A stretch of 64,000 bases of DNA from Ww85 sp963745765 (GTDB lineage Bacteria > Desulfobacterota > Desulfobulbia > Desulfobulbales > Desulfocapsaceae): contig CAVUYQ010000031.1 of the NCBI GenBank assembly GCA_963745765.1, forward strand, positions 62,001 through 126,000, given 5' to 3'. Under the pieces are notes generated by a model. That model saw nothing but the letters and a program-made list of their open reading frames with translations, made no database searches and was not told the origin of the DNA. Below, piece by piece: positions 45,088 through 54,614 of this stretch. The number at the start of each line of letters is the position of its first letter. The first letter of the stretch is position 1. The position numbers and the translations under genes were made by a program.

Positions 45088-46406
45088 CAAAAAAACAGCA
45101 CATCGGCAGATACCAGATCATCAGACGTCTTGGTAAAGGCGGCATGGGGATCGTCTACAAGGGGCTGGCACCGGTCATTGACAAGGTGGTTGCCATCAAG
45201 CTGCTGAATCCTTCGGAAACAATGGAAATCACCATGGGAAATGCTCAACTCGAGGACATTTTCCTTACCGAGGCCCGGACCCTGGCCCGGCTCAATCATC
45301 AGAATCTGGCCTCCATCTGGGATTTTGATCGCGATGAAGAGGGCCGGCCATTCTTTATCATGGAATACTACTGCAACAATCTCGGGGCGATGATCGGCGA
45401 GAGTTTCGAGGTGGAAAAGCCATCCAGACCGATTCGCCCGGAAAAAGTTCTCCATTATGGACTCCAGGTTCTCGAGGGCCTCATCTATCTGCATTACAAC
45501 AATGTTATCCACCGTGACATCAAACCGCAGAACATCCTGGTCACCGACAGCGACCTGGTGAAGATCTGTGATTTCGGCATGGCGTTGGTCGATGGAATTT
45601 CCTTTTCGGGACCGGACAACATGCAGATCGGTTCCCCCTGCTACACCCCGCCTGAGCAGAAGAAAACACCCCACCAGGTTGACGGTCGGGCCGACTGCTA
45701 CTCAACCGCCGTGCTGCTCTACCGCATGTTGACCGGCACCCTGCCCGGAATGCAGAGTTTTCCACTGTCGCTGGTTAATCCGGTCTACGACTCCAGCTGG
45801 GATGAATTTTTCCGCGTCGGTCTCAATTGGGATCCGGCAAAACGCTTCCAGTCCGCCCGGGACATGAAACAGGCGTTGGCTAATCTCCACGTCGGCCGAC
45901 GGCAGGTTGAACCTCAGGCTAAAGAACGCCCGACCGGTGAGCGGGTATGCGTGCGGAGCATCCCCGAGAACCAATGCAGCTCAAAAGCACCCGAACGCTT
46001 TGACCTGACAAAGCTGCAGCGGCCACAGCATTATATCAACAGTTATTTCGAAGAACTCGAAGAGATTGTTATAGACCACGCGACAGGGCTTGCCTGGCAG
46101 CAGGCGGCAAGTCCCTATCCTCTGCCCTGGCAGGACGCCTTCAGCTATATCGAGCAGCTCAACAAAAGGTGTCTGGGAGGTAAAGACAGTTGGCGGCTGC
46201 CGACGGTTAACGAACTGCTGTCGCTGCTTGATGAAGATCCGTTCCAGCCGATGGAATCAGTCTTCAGCACCGAGCATAAATGGTTCTGGAGCGCTGATCT
46301 GCACGGTAAAATAGAACGCTGGTATGTAAATCTTGACATGGGCTATACCGCGACCCAGGACATGGGCTGCCTGAACCATATACGGGCAGTCTGCAGCCTA
46401 CCATAA
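45081..46406 (+). CDS. Ser/Thr protein kinase with C-terminal DUF1566 domain
   Basis: 441 residues. Hanks-type kinase domain (about 8-280): glycine loop LGKGGMGIVYKG, VAIKLL Lys, catalytic VIHRDIKPQN, CDFG and the activation-segment GSPCYTPPEQ. The C-terminal part (about 330-441) is a DUF1566/Lcl domain (DHATGLAWQQ, SWRLPTVNELLSLL, HIRAVCSLP). No membrane helix joins the two, so the whole protein appears cytosolic, whereas DUF1566 is more often outside the cell. It is transcribed with the overlapping phosphoesterase. Confidence 0.9.
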   Translation: MVTKKQHIGRYQIIRRLGKGGMGIVYKGLAPVIDKVVAIKLLNPSETMEITMGNAQLEDIFLTEARTLARLNHQNLASIWDFDRDEEGRPFFIMEYYCNNLGAMIGESFEVEKPSRPIRPEKVLHYGLQVLEGLIYLHYNNVIHRDIKPQNILVTDSDLVKICDFGMALVDGISFSGPDNMQIGSPCYTPPEQKKTPHQVDGRADCYSTAVLLYRMLTGTLPGMQSFPLSLVNPVYDSSWDEFFRVGLNWDPAKRFQSARDMKQALANLHVGRRQVEPQAKERPTGERVCVRSIPENQCSSKAPERFDLTKLQRPQHYINSYFEELEEIVIDHATGLAWQQAASPYPLPWQDAFSYIEQLNKRCLGGKDSWRLPTVNELLSLLDEDPFQPMESVFSTEHKWFWSADLHGKIERWYVNLDMGYTATQDMGCLNHIRAVCSLP

Positions 46407-46541
46407 TTACGCATAATTACGGGGACAGTATACTTAATTAGACACTCCCCGTCCTTTGCCTGCGCAAGGATTGCTCTTCAATTGTTGGAGCGATTAACAA
46501 TGAATTAAGTATACTGTCACCCGTAATTAATGCGTAATTAT
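46403..46541. repeat. REP pair (REPIN-like) between converging genes
   Basis: Units at 46413-46440 and 46502-46529 face each other. The symmetry extends outward (ATAATTACGC / GCGTAATTAT), giving a long hairpin. The outer right arm contains the rfbC stop codon (TAA at 46540-46538), and the left lies just after the kinase stop. Confidence 0.88.
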
Positions 46542-47083
46542 TCATAGACTTCTGCATTCCGGAAGAGCGGTGCTTCGGCGTCTTTGGCGGAAAGCTCCAC
46601 CGGCAGGTTTTGGGGCCAGGCGATGGCAAGATCCGGATCATTCCAGATGATCGCCCGTTCGTGTTCCGGCGCATAGAATTCGGTAGCCTTGTAGAGAAAG
46701 TCGGCACTGTCTGACAAAACCAGGAACCCGTGAGCAAAACCGGGCGGCACCCAGAACATCCGCCTGTTTTTCTCACTCAGCTGCGCACCGGTCCATTGGC
46801 CGAAGGTTGCTGAAGACCGGCGCAGATCCACTGCCACATCAAAGACTTCGCCGAAAATGACCCGCACAAGCTTTCCCTGTGGCTGATTGATCTGGTAATG
46901 CAGTCCCCTGAGAACGCCGCGACGACTGCGGGAGTGATTATCCTGGACAAAATCCGCATCAATGCCGGTTTTTTCAAACAGTGTCCTGCGGTTGTAACTC
47001 TCCATAAAAAATCCCCGCTCATCGCCGAAGAGTTGCGGCTCGATGATGAGGACATCAGGTATATCAGTCGTCAGCACGTTCAT
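46538..47083 (-). CDS. rfbC: dTDP-4-dehydrorhamnose 3,5-epimerase
   Basis: Epimerises the keto-sugar in dTDP-L-rhamnose synthesis for surface polysaccharide. 181 residues, cupin fold, with QDNHSRSRRGVLRGLHYQ (catalytic His region) and GQWTGAQLSEKNRRMFWVPP. It ends in the REP cluster. It is 15 bases after rfbB; rfbA and rfbD are not in the window. Confidence 0.95.
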   Translation of the reverse strand: MNVLTTDIPDVLIIEPQLFGDERGFFMESYNRRTLFEKTGIDADFVQDNHSRSRRGVLRGLHYQINQPQGKLVRVIFGEVFDVAVDLRRSSATFGQWTGAQLSEKNRRMFWVPPGFAHGFLVLSDSADFLYKATEFYAPEHERAIIWNDPDLAIAWPQNLPVELSAKDAEAPLFRNAEVYE

Positions 47084-47098
47084 GTAATCCGCCCTTGT

Positions 47099-48148
47099 TT
47101 ATTTCTGGTAGGAACCGTCGATAACCGCCTGCAGCCAGGGCTGGTTGGCAAGATACCAGTCAATAGTCCGGTCAATTCCCGTCTCAAAGGTCATCGACGG
47201 CTGCCAGCCGATCTCGTTTTTTATCCTGGCTGCATCGATGGCGTAGCGACGATCATGACCGAGACGATCCGTGACATAGGCAATGAGTGAGCTTCGCGGC
47301 TGTCCTCCGGCAAGTGGTCCGATTTTACGATCCAGGGTATCGCAGATGAGGGTGACAACATCGATATTGGTCTTTTCATTATTGCCGCCGATATTGTAAC
47401 AGCTCCCGACCCGGCCCTTCAGCAGAACTTCAATGATCGCCTGGCAATGATCGGTCACATAGAGCCAGTCCCTGATGTTTTTCCCGTCTCCGTAGACCGG
47501 CAGCTCCCTGCCATTTAAGCTGTTGCTGAAAATGAGCGGAATGAGTTTCTCCGGAAACTGGTAGGGCCCATAATTATTTGAACAATTAGTGGTCAGTACC
47601 GGCAGGCCGTAGGTGTGAAAATAGGCGGATACCAGGTGATCAGATGAGGCCTTTGAAGCCGAGTAGGGAGAGCGGGGGTCATAGGGAGTTGTTTCGCTGA
47701 AATAGCCGCTTTCGCCAAGTGAGCCGTAAACCTCATCGGTGGAAACATGGAGGAAGAGCGGATCTTTCACCGCTGAGACATCACCGAGCCAGGCCTTCCG
47801 CGCCGCTTCAAGCAGAGTGAACGTTCCGCTGATATTGGTCCTGATAAATTCACCGGGTCCGACGATGGAACGGTCCACGTGCGACTCCGCTGCAAAATGC
47901 ACGACAATGTTGATCTTTTCAGTGCTGAAAAGCGTCTCGAGCAGATCAGCATCACAGATATCGCCCCTGACAAACCGGTAGCTGCCGCCCTCTTCAATCC
48001 CTTTCAGATTCTGAGGATTTCCGGCATAGGTCAACTTGTCGAGGTTGATAATGCGCCAGTCGGGATATACCGTATGGACCAGGTGAATAAAATTGCTGCC
48101 GATGAAGCCGCAGCCGCCAGTGACGAGCAGGTTTTTGTTTTTTTCCAT
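47099..48148 (-). CDS. rfbB: dTDP-glucose 4,6-dehydratase
   Basis: 349-residue SDR enzyme converting dTDP-glucose to the 4-keto-6-deoxy sugar. Visible are LLVTGGCGFIGSNFIHLV (NAD binding), HFAAESHVDRSI, STDEVYGSLGE and the catalytic YSASKASSDH (Tyr-x3-Lys). I preferred the ATG at 48148 near the nucleotide-binding start; one at 48172 adds eight residues. It is the first gene of rfbBC. Confidence 0.95.
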   Translation of the reverse strand: MEKNKNLLVTGGCGFIGSNFIHLVHTVYPDWRIINLDKLTYAGNPQNLKGIEEGGSYRFVRGDICDADLLETLFSTEKINIVVHFAAESHVDRSIVGPGEFIRTNISGTFTLLEAARKAWLGDVSAVKDPLFLHVSTDEVYGSLGESGYFSETTPYDPRSPYSASKASSDHLVSAYFHTYGLPVLTTNCSNNYGPYQFPEKLIPLIFSNSLNGRELPVYGDGKNIRDWLYVTDHCQAIIEVLLKGRVGSCYNIGGNNEKTNIDVVTLICDTLDRKIGPLAGGQPRSSLIAYVTDRLGHDRRYAIDAARIKNEIGWQPSMTFETGIDRTIDWYLANQPWLQAVIDGSYQK

Positions 48149-48388
48149 TATCTGTTCTGATTTCTGTTGCATTCCTGTATAAAGAGCATATTCTTCAGCG
48201 CTTTTTCATCACATCTTTATACTATAATCCCGCACAAACGCCTAGGCTGCGGCGGTTGTCGTTGTTGTTTTATGCGCGATGCGTCTAAATACTATACTAT
48301 TTCAGATCATTACCGTTCATCGTGATGATATAATTGCCGCCATCTATACCCGGTATCCCGTTAATGAGCAAAGGATAATTCAGCTATC

Positions 48389-49976
48389 ATGAGCAGTACC
48401 ATAGAAAAAGAGATTGCCAAAAGACGAACCTTCGGCATCATCAGCCACCCCGATGCCGGCAAGACAACACTCACCGAGAAGCTCCTGCTCTTCGGCGGCG
48501 CCATCAACCTGGCCGGCGCCGTCAAATCGCGCAAGGTGAACCGGCATGCAACCAGCGACTGGATGAGCATCGAACAGGAACGCGGTATCTCGGTTACCAC
48601 CTCGGTGATGAAATTCACCTATCGCGATTTTGAAATCAATCTGCTGGACACGCCGGGCCACCAGGATTTCTCGGAAGATACCTATCGGGTTCTGACCGCC
48701 GTTGATTCGGCCGTTATGGTCATCGACAGCGCCAAGGGCGTTGAGACACAGACTGAAAAGCTGATGGAAGTCTGCCGGATGCGCAACACGCCGCTCATCA
48801 CCTTCATCAATAAACTTGACCGGGAGGGGCTTACGCCGCTGGATCTGCTCGGTGAAATCGAAGACAAACTGCAGATCGAATGTTCGCCGCTCTCATGGCC
48901 GATCGGCATGGGCAAGCGATTCAAAGGGGTATACAATATATTCCGGCAGGAGCTTCGACTGTTCACCCCCGGCTCGGAATCACGCACCAAGGACGTCATC
49001 ACCCTCACCTCGCTTGACGACCCGCGCCTGGATGAACTGCTCGGCAGACAGGCCGATGATCTCAGGGAAGATCTCGAACTGCTTGAAGGGGCTGCCAACC
49101 CGTTTCAGTATCAGCAGTACCTGTCTGCCATACAAACACCGGTATTTTTCGGAAGCGCCATCAACAATTTCGGCGTGCAGGAGATGCTGGACACCTTCGT
49201 TGAGATGGCCCCTCCGCCTTCCGCACGTCAGGCGGTAAGCCGATCCGTTGATCCTGCTGAAGAAGCCTTTTCCGGTTTTGTTTTCAAGATCCAGGCCAAC
49301 ATGGACCCGGCCCACCGTGACCGGATTGCCTTTCTTCGCATCTGTTCAGGTAAATTCAAAAAGGGCATGAAGGTGCGTCACCACCGCATTGACAAGGAGA
49401 TCAATCTCTCCAAGGCGATCATTTTCATGGCCCAGGACCGGGAAAACGTCGAAGAGGCCTGGCCGGGAGATATCATCGGACTGCCAAACCATGGCACAAT
49501 CAAGATCGGCGATACCTTCAGCACTCAAGGAGCCGCTGAAATTTACCGGCATCCCGAACTTTGCGCCGGAACTGTTCAGACGGGTCCTGCTGAAAAACCC
49601 GCTCAAGATGAAACAGCTGCAGAAAGGGCTCGTCCAGCTTGCCGAGGAAGGCGCCATTCAGGTTTTTCGTCCATTGATCGGATCCGATTATGTGATGGGA
49701 GCAGTCGGCGTACTTCAGTTCGAGGTGACCATGGCCCGGTTAAAAGCCGAATATGGGGTTGATGCCATATATGAACCGGTCAGATACAGTACTGCACGCT
49801 GGGTGAGTTGTGCCGACAAAAAGAAACTGGTGGAATTCCAGCGATCAAACCAGTCGGCACTGGCAACGGATGCTGAAGGGTTTCTAACCTATCTGGCAGA
49901 AAGCGACTGGATGCTGAAATTTTTCATGGAAAAGTGGCCGGACATCGAGTTCAAAAAAACCAGGGAGAACGTCTAA
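48389..49976 (+). CDS. prfC: Peptide chain release factor 3 (one frameshift)
   Basis: A GTPase that recycles RF1/RF2. P-loop SHPDAGKTTLTEKLLLFGG (RF3's SHPDAGKTT), switch regions DTPGHQDFSEDTYR and FINKLDREG. The first frame continues to 49762 but leaves family sequence after IGDTFST. The next frame carries KEPLKFTGIPNFAPELFRR to the end at 49976. One surplus base near 49525 explains it: removing it restores the spacing of the corresponding E. coli segment, giving about 528 residues. The frameshift lies inside a conserved stretch, so an assembly error is likely. Confidence 0.85.
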
Positions 49977-49991
49977 CCCCTCCAAAACAGA

Positions 49992-50450
49992 GCAGATGGC
50001 GGAGTTTACGAAGCCATATGCGGCTTTGGAAGGCGCATCCGAGGCGTGAGATTTTTTTATCAACGTAATCAGGCAGGACGATGAGGGCTGCAGGGTAAAA
50101 AGTCCGAAGCAGATGGCGGAGTTTTACGAAGCCATATGCGGTTTTCGAAGGCTCATCCGCGTCCGGATGATGGCTAAGTAAAAAACGACAGATGCGAGGC
50201 GTGAGATTTTTTTATCAACGTAATCAGGCAGGACGATGAGGGCTGCAGGGTAAAAAGTCCGAAGCAGATGGCGGAGTTTTACGAAGCCATCTGCGGTTTT
50301 CGAAGGCTCATCCGCGTCCGGATGATGGCTAAGTAAAAAACGACAGATGCGAGGCGTAAAATTTTTTTATTGTTTCGGCGTACATCAGTACGTCGTAATG
50401 ATAAAAAAATTGAAACAACGAAGCAGGTGGCGAATTTTTACGACGCCATC
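49992..50450. repeat. Tandem array of about 155-bp units after prfC
   Basis: The phrase GCAGATGGCGGAG recurs at 49992, 50109 and 50264, with a diverged copy (GCAGGTGGCGAA) at 50423, giving periods of 117, 155 and 159 bases. Each unit has a hairpin (GCAGATGGC / GCCATCTGC). Units 2 and 3 add a second one (CATCCG / CGGATG). Units 2 and 3 are nearly identical over about 150 bases; unit 1 lacks a 38-base piece. There are no spacers as in CRISPR and no ORF. Confidence 0.85.
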
Positions 50451-50736
50451 AGGATTCTGAGTCGACAAAGACCAACGCCTGCCCCTCAGTCAGAGCCTGG
50501 GCGGTCTTTTTCCGTGCACCGGTGATTATCCGCTGCACGGTACCCCGCGAGACTCCCATCTTCAAGCCGGCCTCTTCCTGGGTCAGTCCCTCGAAATCAC
50601 AGAGACGCAGTGCCTCCAGCTCGTCACGATGGAGATCGACCTGTATGAGCTCGGAAAGCGGAGAGCCGGTTGGCTTAAAGGCTCTCCCGCAAAAGAAACT
50701 TTCACAATGCCTCAGTTTTTTTGGTCGTGGCGACAT
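50449..50736 (-). CDS. DUF134/UPF0251 helix-turn-helix protein
   Basis: 95 residues. The N-terminal half has the UPF0251 pattern (LHRDELEALRLCDFEGL). A sigma-region-4-like HTH follows (LTQEEAGLKMGVSRGTVQRI). A probable DNA-binding regulator, commonly next to NifX-like genes in anaerobes, as here. It ends at the edge of the tandem array. Confidence 0.88.
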   Translation of the reverse strand: MSPRPKKLRHCESFFCGRAFKPTGSPLSELIQVDLHRDELEALRLCDFEGLTQEEAGLKMGVSRGTVQRIITGARKKTAQALTEGQALVFVDSES

Positions 50737-50836
50737 TTCAATCGTGAGATATCAGGATGCTGGTTGCCAGGTTATGGTAATTGGTCAGTTTGTTCTCTTG
50801 ATTATATATCGAAATGTGATGTAAGAGGCAAAGGAA

Positions 50837-51223
50837 TCAATGATGACAGTTCCCGGATCCCTTGCAAGCCTGGTCAGGATTCATCACCGGCAGACCGCTG
50901 CCTGATAGTTTTTCAACGGCACTCTTTACATCCTTGATCTGTTTATTATCAGCGTAATACACGGTAATACCGGCCTCGCTGAAGCCCTGCATCGGCCGTG
51001 CACCCATTCCGGATACCACGATTGCATCCACCCCTGCGTCCTGCAGGACGGTAACGGGTCCAAGGCAACCGCCGGATCCGTGTGGAACATTTTGAACAAT
51101 AGAAACACTCCCGGCCTGCTTATCTTCAAGCTCTACAACGGTGAAAACATCACAGTGGCCAAAATGTTCCGACCGGGCAGCATCTATGCCGCCTGGATTA
51201 TTACTTGGTATTGCAACGCGCAT
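50837..51223 (-). CDS. NifX/NifB-like iron-molybdenum cofactor-binding family protein
   Basis: 128 residues of the Fe-Mo_cofactor (DUF35-free NifX-like) family: MRVAIPSNNPGGIDAARSEH, FGHCDVFTVVELED, and VDAIVVSGMGARPMQGFSEA. It ends with a Cys/His cluster GSGNCHH. Members outside nitrogen-fixation clusters may bind metal clusters; no nif genes are present here. AAGGAGA precedes the ATG at 51223. It is 101 bases from DUF134. Confidence 0.87.
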   Translation of the reverse strand: MRVAIPSNNPGGIDAARSEHFGHCDVFTVVELEDKQAGSVSIVQNVPHGSGGCLGPVTVLQDAGVDAIVVSGMGARPMQGFSEAGITVYYADNKQIKDVKSAVEKLSGSGLPVMNPDQACKGSGNCHH

Positions 51224-51340
51224 GATTCTCCTTTGAAAAAAAATAGTGGTACGAACAAAAAACATCCTGTTTTGTGCATATACTTCTATAGTGTTCCGCC
51301 CATCCGGTGTCAAGTGTTTTGTCCGCTCACCGGGGTTAAG

Positions 51341-51478
51341 TAGTTTTCGTCCGGAAATGAGCGATTTTTACCTAAATCCAGGCGCTCGATAAATTTAACC
51401 GCAGGCATCGTTGATATTCCGAGGATTAAATTTTGAGAGTAACGACGAGTTAGGAGAAAAGCGCTGTTTCAGGATGGA
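51341..51478 (+). repeat. Long imperfect palindrome, copy E
   Basis: The outer arms are AGTTTTCGTCCGGAAATGAGCG and a counterpart ending GGATGGAAACT. The core has AAATCCAGGCGCTCG, TTTAACCGCAGGCATC and GATATTCCGAGGATTAAATTTT, with AACGACGAGTT on the right. The 471-base gap between the NifX-like and DUF4390 genes otherwise holds nothing recognised. Confidence 0.72.
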
Positions 51479-51694
51479 AACTAAGTAGTGTCCCCACAAT
51501 AGGGGTAAAGCTGGATCGTCATCGGTAAAAGGAACAAGAAATAGACATGTCTTCTGTTATCAGGTACATTAAGGGGGCATCTCCATCAGGGCATTGCGGT
51601 CCTGATATTTATATATTGCTGACAACTAAACCAACCACAGCCGCTTCATGATGAAACCATTCTCGCGACGGCTCTGATATAATAGACGGACCCC

Positions 51695-52282
51695 ATGTCT
51701 GCAAGAAAGCTACTCTTCCTGCTCTTTATCGGCTTTTTCAGCCTGTATGGCGCAAGGGCCACCATCTCACTGGCAGCGGAATCCGCCGCTCCCAGTTTTA
51801 CCGATATCATTGTCACCACCTCAGACACGCATTTGCTTCTCTTTGGTGAACTCCGCAACTCAATCACGCAAGATATGCTTGATGGTCTGCATAGCGGTAT
51901 TCCCATCAAATTCTCTTTTTTTGTCGAGTTGAATAAGGATGTGCCAAACTGGTTGGACGAACAGCTCGTCTCGAAACGGTTCACTCACACCTTGACTTAT
52001 GATACGCTAAAACAGAACTATATTGTCGAAACAGGAGAAAACAGTAAGAAGAAAAACACTACCGCATCGCTTGATGAAGCCAAAAAACTGCTCAACGAGA
52101 TTAATGGCCTGAAGATTGTGAAGTTGAGTAGACTTGAACCGGATAGAACCTACCGTTTGCGCATAAAAGCTGAACTTAACAAAAAAACACTGCCGCTGAG
52201 CCTGCACAATATTATTCCGTTTGTCTCCTGGTGGGATCTTGAAGACCGATTGGTATACCGTCGAGTTCATCTACTAACATAG
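51695..52282 (+). CDS. DUF4390 domain periplasmic protein
   Basis: 195 residues with an N-terminal signal or anchor (KLLFLLFIGFFSLYGARAT) and a DUF4390 body (FTDIIVTTSDTHLLLFGELR; LDGLHSGIPIKFSFFVEL; PFVSWWDLEDRL). This family sits directly before NtrY-like kinases in deltaproteobacteria, as it does here (8 bases), so it may feed a periplasmic signal to the kinase (inference). Confidence 0.85.
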   Translation: MSARKLLFLLFIGFFSLYGARATISLAAESAAPSFTDIIVTTSDTHLLLFGELRNSITQDMLDGLHSGIPIKFSFFVELNKDVPNWLDEQLVSKRFTHTLTYDTLKQNYIVETGENSKKKNTTASLDEAKKLLNEINGLKIVKLSRLEPDRTYRLRIKAELNKKTLPLSLHNIIPFVSWWDLEDRLVYRRVHLLT

Positions 52283-52290
52283 CAGGGAAT

Positions 52291-54612
52291 ATGACCGGTA
52301 AAGAAACTACACACGACGCTGCTTCATTTCCCAGCGAATTTCTGCCTGCCCGGCAATCCGTAACCAGTGAGCAGCGCCTCCAGAAAAAGAAGCTGGTGCG
52401 GCGCATCATTATTTTCTGCGTCTGCCTGATACCGCTGTTCACCTGGCTGCAGGGCCGGCTCTTTGAACAGGACATTCAGCTGCCGGTCAACAGCAATATC
52501 CTCATATTTACGCTGATCAACGTTAATGTCATCCTGATCCTGATTATCCTCTTTCTCATCCTGCGCAACCTGGCCGAACTGCTCTTTGAACGAAAATTAA
52601 ACATCCTTGGCAGCAGACTCCGCACCAAGCTGGTCGTATCCTTTCTGTCGCTGTCACTGATACCGACAATCCTGCTGTTTTTTGTCGCACTGCAATTTGT
52701 CTCCTCAAGTGTCGATTACTGGTTCAACTCAAGTATAGAAGATTCACTGCAGGATTCACTCAGTCTCGCCCAGTCACTGCTCCAGGAAACCCGGGATCAG
52801 GCAGGGATAACCGGCGACTTCATTGCCTCACAGCTTGCAGAACAACCGCTTACAAACCTGAACAAAGAAAATCTCGCAGCGTTTCTCAAAGGCACGCTGT
52901 CCCGGACGCCGCCCCTCATCCCGACAGCGCTGACCATTGTTCTTGCCAAGGAAAACCTGGAGGAATCCGCCACAAGCGGCGGCCTGGAGGCGATTCTGCT
53001 TCCCAAGATTCCGGTTGCTACCCTCCAGAGGATCCTCGTTGACAACAGTCGCGAAACCATCATCCAGGAAACCGGCCTTGGCGATCTTGTCCGAAATATA
53101 CGCCAGATCCGACTCAATCCCGATGTACCGGTACCGGCCGTCCTGGTCACCTCCCTGCTGATCAGTCGGGACAAGCTTGAGCGAATGACCGGTATCTCCT
53201 GCGGTATCGAAGGATACCGTCAGCTCAAATACCTGAAAGGCCCCTTCAAGTTCTGGCTGCTGCTGATCCTGCTCATCGTCACCCTGCTCATCGTCTTTGC
53301 CGCCATCTGGTTCGGATTGCGTATCGCGCGCGGCATCACCGAACCCGTCGACAACCTCGCCGAGGCCACCAAGCGCGTATCAGAGGGAGATTTCGACTTT
53401 GAAATGCAGGAACTTTCAAACGATGAAATCGGGCAGTTGGTACATTCCTTCAACACCATGACGGCAAATATCAACAGCGGCAACAAGAAACTGGCCGACA
53501 CCTATTCAGCCCTGGAAAAAAGTTCGCAGGAGGCGGAGCAGCGGCGCCGCTATATGGAGATCATCCTGCAGAACGTCTCCGCCGGTGTTGTCTCGCTCGA
53601 TGTACACGGCCATATAACCACCATCAATCGTTTCGCCGAAAAACTTCTCAAGATAGACAGTTCCCGCTTCATTTCCATGACCTATCGGGAGGCACTGCCG
53701 CGCGAGTATTCACACATTCTGGACCGCTTCATCGAAGAGCTCTACGCCACGGGAAAAACCTCGATAGAACAGCATCTGAAAGTAACCATCAACCGCGTCG
53801 CCCTGTCCTTGCTGATCAACTTTACCCGACTCGAAGATGACGAAGGTACGCCGCTCGGCTTCGTCCTGGTTTTCGACAATCTCACCAAGATTGAGAAAAT
53901 GCAGCGGATGGCGGCCTGGCGTGAGGTCGCCAGACGCATCGCCCATGAAATAAAAAATCCACTCACCCCTATCCAGCTCTCCGCCCAGCGGCTGCGTAAA
54001 CGCTATCCTGAAATACTGGAGTCGGAAGATTCTGTTTTCGATCTCTGCACGGCAACCATTATCACCCAGGTGGAGGCGCTCAAACGCCTCGTCAGCGAGT
54101 TCTCACAATTTGCCCGGATGCCGAAAATAAATCCGGCACCGGGAGATCTGCTTGAACTGGCCCGCGATACGCTGGTCCTCTACCAGCAGGGCCATAAAGA
54201 CATTGAGTTTACCTGCAGCGCTCAAACGGCTATTCCAATCTTTGACTTTGACGCCGAACAAATCAAGCGCAGTCTCATCAATCTATTGGATAATGCGGTT
54301 GCGGTTTTACCCGGCGGCGGCAAGATTGATGTGAAGTTGACCATAATTGAGGAATCCGGCAATGTGCTGCTCGAGGTCTATGATAACGGACCGGGCATCA
54401 GCAAAGAGAACAAGCTCAAACTTTTTGAACCCTATTTCTCAACCAAGAAGAGCGGTACCGGACTCGGTCTTGCCATCGTCTCGACCATTGTAACGGATCA
54501 CGGCGGCTATATCCGGGTCAGGGACAACACCCCTCATGGCTCTATCTTCACCATTGAGCTGCCGCTGACCGGCATTGTTTTCAGCCATGACCACAGCCAC
54601 AGCGACTTTTAA
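52291..54612 (+). CDS. ntrY: NtrY-like sensor histidine kinase
   Basis: 773 residues. Membrane helices near 33-50, 70-95, 110-135 and 310-340 flank a periplasmic or membrane-proximal region. HAMP is about 337-395, PAS about 415-525 (ILQNVSAGVVSLDVHGHITT). HisKA has the phosphorylated His in IAHEIKNPLTPIQLSAQRL (about 552). The HATPase domain (about 650-760) has LLDNAVAVL, VYDNGPGIS and KKSGTGLGLAIV. It pairs with the response regulator downstream. Confidence 0.93.
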   Translation: MTGKETTHDAASFPSEFLPARQSVTSEQRLQKKKLVRRIIIFCVCLIPLFTWLQGRLFEQDIQLPVNSNILIFTLINVNVILILIILFLILRNLAELLFERKLNILGSRLRTKLVVSFLSLSLIPTILLFFVALQFVSSSVDYWFNSSIEDSLQDSLSLAQSLLQETRDQAGITGDFIASQLAEQPLTNLNKENLAAFLKGTLSRTPPLIPTALTIVLAKENLEESATSGGLEAILLPKIPVATLQRILVDNSRETIIQETGLGDLVRNIRQIRLNPDVPVPAVLVTSLLISRDKLERMTGISCGIEGYRQLKYLKGPFKFWLLLILLIVTLLIVFAAIWFGLRIARGITEPVDNLAEATKRVSEGDFDFEMQELSNDEIGQLVHSFNTMTANINSGNKKLADTYSALEKSSQEAEQRRRYMEIILQNVSAGVVSLDVHGHITTINRFAEKLLKIDSSRFISMTYREALPREYSHILDRFIEELYATGKTSIEQHLKVTINRVALSLLINFTRLEDDEGTPLGFVLVFDNLTKIEKMQRMAAWREVARRIAHEIKNPLTPIQLSAQRLRKRYPEILESEDSVFDLCTATIITQVEALKRLVSEFSQFARMPKINPAPGDLLELARDTLVLYQQGHKDIEFTCSAQTAIPIFDFDAEQIKRSLINLLDNAVAVLPGGGKIDVKLTIIEESGNVLLEVYDNGPGISKENKLKLFEPYFSTKKSGTGLGLAIVSTIVTDHGGYIRVRDNTPHGSIFTIELPLTGIVFSHDHSHSDF

Positions 54613-54614
54613 CG

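Noticed and set aside
49992..50450. CRISPR-like repeat array
   Set aside because: Units are about 155 bp with no short repeats or variable spacers, and no cas genes are nearby; it is a tandem hairpin array.
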